In this document: positions 56,394-64,000 of the stretch, piece after piece
Numbering within the stretch: the first letter of the stretch is position 1
Layout of the letters: each line of letters starts with the position of its first letter
From: Vitrella brassicaformis
Lineage: Eukaryota > Sar > Vitrellaceae
NCBI GenBank assembly: GCA_001179505.1
Contig: CDMY01000531.1
Location: 107,077 to 171,076, forward strand
Reading direction: 5' to 3'
Length of the DNA: 64,000 bases
Program-made: the position numbers and the translations under genes
The notes under the pieces: model-generated
What the model was told of the DNA's origin: nothing
Database searches by the model: none
The model's input: the letters and a program-made list of their open reading frames with translations, nothing else

Positions 56394-57274
56394 CGAGAAA
56401 GCCGACCGTCTGGCCATGCCCCCACCGCCACTGCCCGAAGGCTTCGTCGTCAAGAAGGCACCGGCCACCAAGAAGGCGGCCAGCAAGCCGAAGCCGAAAC
56501 CCAAGGCCAAGAAGAGGAGCAAGAGGGCCAAGGTGACCAAGGAGGAGAGGGAGGCGGCGACCAAGGAGAGGCAGGAGGCGAAGATGCGCCATTGGAACCA
56601 CCAAAGCTTCATGAAAGAGCACGGCTGGAAGCGACAGCTGGACCCCCTCTACCTGCCGGGCCACTCGTGGCCGTCGAGGGAGCTCTCTGCGCGCCGCGCC
56701 AGAGAGAGGGCGGAGGCCGGCGACCACGACAGCTCCGATGAGGACGATGACGGCGGACAGTGGGCACACAAAGGTAGGTAGATACGTGGATGGAACGGCG
56801 AGACAACGATTTGTGTGTGTGTCTGTGTGTGTGTCTGTGTATGTGTCTCAGGCGGCGTGTCTTTGGCGAGGAGGCGGACACTGAGATGCCCTCGTTCAAA
56901 AGGGCGCGTGTCAAGACTGGGGGGGCATGGGGATGGGAGCGGCGACGGCAATTCGGTGCGGAGCACCGCCAGCGTGCCATCGTGGGCCGGGCGATATGGG
57001 TCGGGGCTTCTGACGGAGAGAGAGGAAGATGACGACACGGGCATGGGCTGTGGACACCCAGCTGACGGAGGGCCACGCGGATGGTATCAGAGGGGAGCTG
57101 CCGGGATGGGGCGGGTTAAGGCTGGCCAGCGAGGATTGTGATATGGATGATGACCTGGCGATTCAGTCTCCCATGGCCGCCCCGTGGCCGACACTGCAAG
57201 AAGACGGCGAGCAGGACCACCTCAGTGACGATGACCTGTTGCATGATGACCCGTTTGCATTCATGTGCGAGTGA
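56386..57274 (+). CDS. Lysine-rich protein, probably nuclear, C-terminal frame uncertain
   Basis: ATG 56386 overlaps the upstream stop. The first exon is strongly coding: PPPPLPEGFVVKKAPATKKA, KPKPKPKAKKRSKRAKVTKE, MRHWNHQSFMKEHGWKRQLD, DPLYLPGHSWPSRELSARRA and an acidic patch DSSDEDDDGG, to a donor near 56772-56776. After the acceptor at 56849 three frames each look partly coding: FGEEADTEMPSFKRARVK, GDGSGDGNSVRSTASVPSW, and EDCDMDDDLAIQSPMAAPWP ending FAFMCE at 57274. Which is used depends on the donor chosen, or on an indel. It may be a continuation of the 55337 gene after a frameshift. Function unknown. Confidence 0.45.
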
Positions 57275-57336
57275 CAACACACCGCGTAGCGCAGCAGCAC
57301 GGTCTCCATGGGCGCTAAGTGCCGAATCGAGGGGCT

Positions 57337-57356
57337 GACTGCCTATATTTTATGTT
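57337..57356. repeat. TATA-rich 20-mer, copy 5
   Basis: ACTGCCTATATTTTATGTTT, the most diverged copy. Confidence 0.65.
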
Positions 57357-57380
57357 TGAGGTTTCTGACAATGTGTCTAT

Positions 57381-57402
57381 CGCTGCTTACATTTTATATC
57401 TC
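57381..57402. repeat. TATA-rich 20-mer, copy 6
   Basis: CGCTGCTTACATTTTATATC and following bases, one change from consensus in the core. Confidence 0.8.
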
Positions 57403-57859
57403 TGTCCGTGCTTATGAGATGATACTCATGGATGGGAGACATGTTGGACGATGGACGACGAGCGATGCCCATTCCCCATTTCTCCCTGTGCTCGCACTCA
57501 CAGGTTGTCGTCGAACCACATACGGTGCGAACCGCATTCACTCATTCATGGAATGTCTCCCCGCTTCACATAGTACACAGCACAGCCACATCGATCCGTA
57601 TATGTAGCAAAGATCCGTCCGTGCAGCCACCCATACAAATGGTCTCTGCCGACACACGGCACGACATCTCCTCGATGCATGCATACCGCCCGCCGTCACA
57701 CACGCAGGCAGCCACGGAACGTTACAAATCTCACTCACGCGGCCATCCATCCATAGACAGGCTGAGAAAAAGACCGTTGCCCAGCAAATGACTAATTAGC
57801 CCCCCTCCCGTCTCCCTCTCTGCCTGCCATGAGTCTCCGGACTGTCGACATGCAGCACG

Positions 57860-59011
57860 TTACATGTCTTCGGGCAGGTCTTGTCGGGAGTGGAAGAGGT
57901 TTGAGGGGATGTTGCCCGTCAAGGGGGGCAGCGGCGTGAGCGGCTGCACGCCCAGCTGCGTCTCGAGCTTGCGGATCTTGATGACCAGCTCGCGATCCGT
58001 CGGCTCCAAACTGTGCAGCCTGATCAGAGACGTGGGACGTCAAGCCATCGCAGGTGTAGGCCGATGGCTGCGCACTGACCTTCTGCAATAGTCGAGAGCC
58101 TCCTCGGGGCATCCCAGCTTCTCAGACAGGTCAGCCAGCATGTTCAGCCCACCCTGAGACAGCAGACACATCACACACATCAGACACATCCGCCGTTCGT
58201 GAGTGTGGTTCCTTCTTCCCCGCCCACCGACGGACCCTGTTGTCAGGCTGGAGCCGCAGTACTTGTTCGAACATGTGGTGCGCCTCCTGGAACTTGTTGT
58301 GCTTCTTCTTGACCACACCCATGCCGAACAACGCCCCAACGCTATGCGGGTCGCGCTCGTGCGCTATCTGGAAACAATCTGAACGACAGACAAACAGATA
58401 CGTCCGGGCACTTGACGCGTTGGTGCCGGTGTGTGTGGATGTGTGTGTGGTGTTGGTGCCCGGCTGACCGAGAGCTTCGTTGTCTTGGTTCATCTTCTGG
58501 TGAGTGCCGCCCCTTTTGTACCAGTGGGCGTAGGACGAGGGGTCGTGGTCACACGCCTCGCGGAAGAACAACAGCGCCTGATCGATCAGACGGGCAGACA
58601 GAGATGGATGATGCCATCCTACGTGAAGCGTGAGAGCGCTGCGCACCTTCTCGTTGACATCCCTGTCGTCGTGTAGGTTGTTCTCCAGCGTCACCTCGCC
58701 AATCTCATGACACACCTCAGCCAACTTCTGCACACACACACAGACGTACACACGCGCCTCGCACCACTCTCACTGTCCCCTGCCCACCCACTCACCAGCT
58801 CAATCTCCTTCCTCTTAGCCTCATTGTGCTCGACACTGTCGGTGGACACCACGTGGCTGCCCTGGGCCAGGTACTTGAGGTTCTCGAGCATCATCTCGCG
58901 GCACTTGCCGTAGGCGTGGAGGGCCAGGGGGAAATCGGACGGCCGCCCCTCCTCCAACATGCGCTGGCGGTAGAACCGGGCACGGCTCAGCGCCTCCTCG
59001 GGCGTCTCTGT

Positions 59012-59047
<36 letters not shown>

Positions 59048-59406
59048 GTATTGATGTGCTCTGTGCGTGGGTTTGGTGAAGACGAGCACGGCGTACCGTA
59101 GTCTTGAAACGTGAGTGGGTGCCTGCAGCACCTGGTTATCGACTGGCAGCCGCCCCCATTGGTGACGTACACAACTGCAAGACGCACACACACACACACA
59201 CCCCCATGGGCAATCAACCACAGCAGAGTGTGACGTGCGCCGCGTACTGTCTGCGGCTCCAGCGCTGTCATTGAATTGCGGCGTCCGTATCTGGGCTGAC
59301 TCGGGCGGGTAGAGACAGCCCTCGCCACGTGACTGCAGAGAGATGCAACACACACACACACAACAGAGACCAGGGAGAGACAATGACAACCACGATTTGC
59401 TGTCAT
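57860..59406 (-). CDS. TPR-repeat protein
   Basis: Exons give EEALSRARFYRQRMLEEGR, FPLALHAYGKCREMMLENLK, KLAEVCHEIGEVTLENNLHD, ALLFFREACDHDPSSYAHWY, DCFQIAHERDPHSVGALFGM, EAHHMFEQVLRLQPDN, LADLSEKLGCPEEALDYCR and LEPTDRELVIKIRKLETQLG, with TAA at 57860-57862. Several blocks are clear tetratricopeptide repeats (A, G/Y, F, A/E, P pattern), a fold for protein-protein contacts. The N-terminal exons (GEGCLYPPESAQIRTPQFND and VTNGGGCQSITRCCRHPL) have no match I know, and the start at 59406 is tentative. It diverges from PPKL with 464 bases between start codons. Partners cannot be inferred. Confidence 0.7.
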
Positions 59407-59870
59407 CTTTGCTGCGTCTGCACTGTACTCAGCTGGGCTGGCTACAGGACCGGCTGACTCAGAGCTCTTCTGCTGTTCTGTTCTTTCTGTTCTTCTCTAT
59501 GTGACCTGTGCGTCTGGCTCAGCTACTGGAGTTGAACAGTTGCAGAATACCATTTCATTCCCCATCCTTTGTCCTTTGTCGGCCACAGCAACAGAGGCTC
59601 TTTCGTTTTCACCCCTTCTCGGCTTCGAGCTCGCCCAAACAGCTCGCAGTCGAGCGAAGAAATGGCGCTCCATCGTTCCCTTCTTCTCACCACAGCAACA
59701 GACCTGCAAGCCAGCCTGCCACACACAAGAGACCGCCAACCTTCGGAGACTTCGTGAGCTCTTCTTTCCCCTCACTCATTTAAGAGCAGCGAGCAGTGGC
59801 AGTGGTGTAGGGCGGGCCCAGAGAGTCTGCGTGCGTTGGAGGGTTGTGACTCAATCGACTCAAGCAATCC

Positions 59871-62800
59871 ATGTCGACGGTAGAGGACCAGAACGGCGAG
59901 CAGCCCAGCGCTCGCTTCGGCCATACGACGACAGTCGTCGGCGGCACACGCGTCATTCTGTTCGGAGGGGCCACCGGAGGTCAGTGAGTGAAACAGAATT
60001 GACGGGCAATGAGGCGAGAATCGTGAAGTGCATGTGGTCATCTGTTTTGTTTTGTGTGGGTGTGCGTGTGTTGTGTGTTTGTGGGGTGTGTGTGTGTGTG
60101 TGTCTGTGGGTGTGTGCAGATGCCGGGAGATACACCATCACGGCTGATGCGTATGCGCTTGACTTGTCGTCGAACACTTGGCAGAAGATACAGCCAGACG
60201 GTAGGATGAAAGCTCTCTTAAGATGCCCACCCGTCGGCCAACCATTGCCATTGCATGTGTGTGTGTGTGTGATGCAGGCACTGCTCCAGCTGCACGCGCT
60301 GCTCACGCAGCGGGTCAGCAAGGGAGGGAGGGAGGGAGAGGGAGGCCGTATAGGTCTTGTAGCTAAGTAGATGGGAAGATCTCTTCCTTCATCTCATCTT
60401 TCTTCCCGATGTCTTCGTGCGTGTGGTGCAGCGTGTGTGGATCAGTTCCAGCTGGTCATCTACGGGGGCGCAACGGGGGGAGGCTCACTCTCATCAGACG
60501 AGGTAGGTACCGACCGACGGACGGGCGTGAGCTCACACACACACAAATCCCCTGCCCAATGAATGACCTTTGTGGTGACTGTGCATGATCACTGTGTGTG
60601 TGTGTGGCTTGTCTGTCGCAGCTGTATTTGTTGGATTTTCGCAACGACCAGTCCGCGTGGATGCTGGTGCCCGTCCTGGGCAACACACCCGGGCGCAGAT
60701 ATGGTCAGTCAGTGGGCACACACACACACACACGCACACAGACACACACACAGACTCACACAGAGGCCTGTGTGTGCGCGCGTGTGTGTGTGTAGGTCAC
60801 ACGATGGTATTTCACAAGCCGTTGCTGATAGTGTTTGGCGGCAACAACGGGCAGACGGCCGAGAACGACATCTGGTACCTCGACGTCGAGAGGGCACCTT
60901 TCCAGGTAGGTATACACACAGACACACACACGGAGAGAGAGCACGAGGCGAGCATTGTGTGTCATGTGTCTGTGTGTAATCTAGTGGAACAAGGTTCAGT
61001 TGGCGGCGGGGGCCAAGGCACCGATGCCGCGCGTCTACCACGCTGCTGAGGTGCGTTTCGTATGGGCGGCCATGTGCATGGCAATGACGTCCTCCCGCAC
61101 TCGCCCACGCCCTCTTCTCTTTGTGTTGGCGTGTGTGCAGGTGTGCCAAGAGGGGCCGGCCAACGGCATGATGGTAAGGAACCACACAGACTCTCTCGAG
61201 GCAAGAAACTCCTGTGTTCTCATCTCATCGGCACCCACCCTTGCTGCCGTCCGTCCATGTGCTGACCTTCAGGTGGTCTTTGGAGGCCGCACGGGCGATA
61301 ACAAGTAAACCACCGCCGCGCAACGAGAGAGCAATGAGTGAGGCTTTTCACGTGTGTCGGGTCATGCAGGTCGTTGAAGGATGCGTGGGGTCTGCGTCAG
61401 CACCGTGACGGCCGGTGGGACTGGGTGGAGGCGCCCACCAAGAAGGGGTCGTCGCCAGAGCCGAGATTCCAACACTGTGTGTGAACACGCTTGAGCAAAC
61501 CAACACCTCTCACATACCTACTGTGGTTGAGTTGAGCCTTTTCTGTCTTTGTGCGCGTTGGACTGGATGGCATTCAGCTGCGGTGTTCTTTGGCCCGAAG
61601 TTGCTGATAGTGGGCGGCAGAGGGGACGATGTCACCAAGTTAGCTGACGGGCATCCGTCGGTCGATATGTAATCACTGTGATGTCACTCACTCACTGCAG
61701 GAGTTTGCCGACGAGTGTGTACGACACGGAAACGTGCGAGTGGAAGAACCTCATCTCCATCAACAGGGTACGGCACGGCACGGCACCCTCTCACACACCA
61801 AGACGGAACCATTTCCGCTCGCTGCACTCACGTGTGTGTCGGCTGTCGTCGTGTCAGTTTCGGCACAGCTCATGGCACCTCTCGTCCCTGCTCTTTGCCT
61901 ACGGCGGCTTCAACCACAAGCACCCGTCCGCACCCACTGCCGACCTGCAGGTCATCGACCTCACCCAGCAGCCCGAGCTGGGCGTCACTCGCAAAAGCAC
62001 ACCAGCGGCGCCCACTGCCGGCCGGGCCGCGGCGTTGCCCGAGACCCCACCGACCATCGGGAGGGGGCTGGGGCCTGCACAGGCGCCCGGCACTGCACCC
62101 CCTGGCAACTTGGCCAGAAGGTGAGTGAGGTGGTTGTGTGCAAGCACTGTGATATGGCCTGTGAATCTGTCTGTCTGTCTGTCTGTTTATCTGTGTGTCT
62201 GTGTCTGTGTCTGTGTGTGTGTCAGCCCCACTCCCCCCCGGTTGGCTGGGACCGCCCAGGCGGCCAACAGGCGGAAGGAGCTCGTGGGACAGGTATGTGG
62301 TGTGTGTGGGTGGGTGTGTGTGCGTCGGCTTGCCTGCCACAGACAGAGAGAGCCGTGATGATGTGTAATGTGTAGGACATCCGCATAGCCCACCAGGTGT
62401 ATGTGGGCGTCCCGAAGGAGTTCTCCGCTCTCGTCAGGAAGGTACCTACCACGCCCGTCACGGGCACACAGAGCGAGACAGACGCCTCTCTCACGTCGCA
62501 TGTGTCTGTCTGTCTGTCTGTTGCTTAGATCTCGATTGACAAGTTGGAGGACGAGGGCAAGAAGATCAACAAGCAGGCCAGCCCCCTGGCCATCGTCCAC
62601 GAACACGACGGGCCAGGCATACACAACAGGGTCATCAAGGAACTCCTCAAGGTCACCAACCCCCCCCCCCCACACACACACACACAGCTCAGCTTGTGTG
62701 TCTTGACAGCCTGGTGAGGATTACGAGTCAAGTGTGGGTGACGACTCGTTCATTCTTGATGCGCGCGAGGTGGCCGACCTCTGCGACCAGGTATACCGGT

Positions 62801-63823
62801 GCACATCAGCCTCACACCACAACTTGCACATCGAGTGTGTGTGTGTGTGTGGTCAGACTTTTGACCATATTCAGAAGGAGCCGATGATGCTCCGACTACG
62901 AGCACCCATCAAGGGTACGTCTCTGGGGGGGGAGGGGGAGAGGGGGAGGGGCCGGCCACCAGACACACCCACACTGCCTCTCTCTCTCTGTCTGTGTGTG
63001 TGTGTGTGTGCAGTGTATGGCGACATCCACGGCCAGTTCCCGGACCTGATGCGTCTGTTCAAGGCGTTCAAGGCGCCGCACGACCTCAACGAGGATGGCG
63101 ACATCGACACGCTCGACTACCTCTTCCTCGGAGACTACGTCGACAGGGGCGCTTACAGGTGAGTGCCCCGCCCCCATCGATGAGATGAGTGTGTGTGGGT
63201 CACCCGCACGGGCTGTTTCTTCTCTTGTCAATCGGTCAGCCTGGAGACCATGTGTCTGCTCTTCGCTCTCAAGGTGAGAGACCTCCCTCCCGGCCTGACG
63301 TCGCCTTCATCTGTGTGTGGTGGATGTGTGTGGTGGATGTGTGTGTGCAGTGTCGGTACCCTGCCCAGATCCACCTCATCCGGGGCAACCACGAGGACCG
63401 CACCATCAACCAGATCTACGGCTTCAGGGACGAGTGCAGAAGGCGACTCGGCGAAGGTGCGCGCTCGGCTGGGCACCTCATTGATTGGTTTGATGGGTCG
63501 TCGTCGTGTTTCGCCGGTTCTGCATTCAGACCCCGACCACCACGCGTCGTGCTGGAGCAAGTTCAACAAGTGCTTCGAGTGGATGTCTGTCGGGGCGATC
63601 ATCGAAGTAAGTAACGAAACCAACACGACACCGCCACACACTCGCGAATGGTTGCCTTTGCCCTGCCCTGCAGCACCGTATTCTGTGCATCCACGGCGGC
63701 ATCGGTGGCGCCATCCACACCTTGGACGACATCGGCTCGATGCAGCGGCCGCTCGTCGTGGCGCAGGTGCCCTCCACCGATCAGGAGCAGAAAGTCACTG
63801 ACCTACTGTGGAGCGACCCAACG
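59871..63823 (+). CDS. PPKL: Kelch-repeat Ser/Thr protein phosphatase (PPKL/BSU1 type), 3' end missing
   Basis: PPKL joins an N-terminal kelch propeller to a PP1-like catalytic domain; it occurs in plants (BSU1 family) and alveolates, where it acts in cell polarity and motility. Kelch blades here include [60 protein letters not shown] and [20 protein letters not shown] (59900-61950). After a P/A-rich linker comes the phosphatase: [20 protein letters not shown], then metal-site motifs [39 protein letters not shown] and CIHGGIGG (63000-63700). The last exon ends LLWSDPT at 63823 with donor GTAAGT, before poly-C and N. The remaining C-terminal third lies beyond the gap. Over 20 exons, many with (TG)n introns. 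ATG 59871 begins [18 protein letters not shown]. Confidence 0.95.
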
Positions 63824-63840
63824 GTAAGTCCACGCCGTCC

Positions 63841-64000
63841 CCCCCCCCCCCCCCCCCCCCCCCNNNNNNNNNNNNNNNNNNNNNNNNNNNNNNNNNNNNN
63901 NNNNNNNNNNNNNNNNNNNNNNNNNNNNNNNNNNNNNNNNNNNNNNNNNNNNNNNNNNNNNNNNNNNNNNNNNNNNNNNNNNNNNNNNNNNNNNNNNNNN
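63841..64000. other. Poly-C run and sequence gap
   Basis: A C run of 23 or more bases (63841-63863) is followed by Ns to the window end. The run lies inside a PPKL intron and probably caused the assembly break. Confidence 0.95.

Larger units (their letters stand above)
57275..57859. other. Intergenic with two TATA-rich 20-mers
   Basis: Copies 5 and 6 of the 20-mer lie at 57337 and 57381, 44 bases apart. The rest has no recognisable gene and lies between convergent gene ends. Confidence 0.5.

Overview
This is a eukaryotic nuclear window. It is GC-rich (roughly 55-60% by eye), full of GT/CA, GGAT and GA microsatellites, and its genes are split by many short GT-AG introns, often with (TG)n just before the acceptor. 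The gene content suggests an alveolate, most likely a chromerid such as Vitrella or Chromera or a close photosynthetic relative. The evidence is a kelch-phosphatase of the PPKL type, a secreted EGF/PAN protein of apicomplexan microneme style, a CFAP97-type axonemal protein, a protein with a bipartite plastid-type leader, and MORN and ankyrin families. The assignment is inference; there is no rRNA or other species marker. The window ends in a poly-C run and an N gap.

Layout. 1-4712 is microsatellite intergenic DNA. 4713-9192 holds CCT7 (-) and a coiled-coil/MORN gene (+) that diverge from a 208-base spacer. 9873-11513 (-) is a secreted protein of unknown function. 12100-17182 (-) is a long ankyrin-repeat multipass membrane protein. 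18830-21574 (-) is PRP19, with a small ORF and an intron-containing tRNA-Gln(CTG) next to it. 22277-23640 (+) is a Myb/SANT-like protein with frame breaks. 24191-25105 (-) is a remnant of homocysteine S-methyltransferase. 25291-27953 (+) is the EGF/PAN protein. 29283-30773 (-) is secreted and unknown; 30958-31899 (+) is a second MORN gene; 32295-33682 (-) is CFAP97-like; 34271-35841 (-) is a polytopic membrane protein; 36091-36973 (+) is unknown.

38150-40401 (+) is a second ankyrin protein, 41304-43821 (-) a double-MYND zinc-finger protein, 43910-45826 (+) a probable plastid membrane protein, 46134-47228 (-) a third MORN gene, and 48255-51119 (+) a long unknown gene. 51.3-57.3 kb is an unusual block: one atypical kinase-like gene flanked by partial copies of itself, six copies of a TATA-rich 20-mer, and two overlapping basic-protein ORFs. 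57860-59406 (-) is a TPR protein. 59871-63823 (+) is PPKL, cut by the gap.

Neighbouring genes do not form pathways. The shared themes are housekeeping (CCT7, PRP19), cytoskeleton or cell surface (MORN, CFAP97, EGF/PAN), and lineage-specific repeat proteins. Exon joins were made by eye, so gene ends are firmer than internal junctions.
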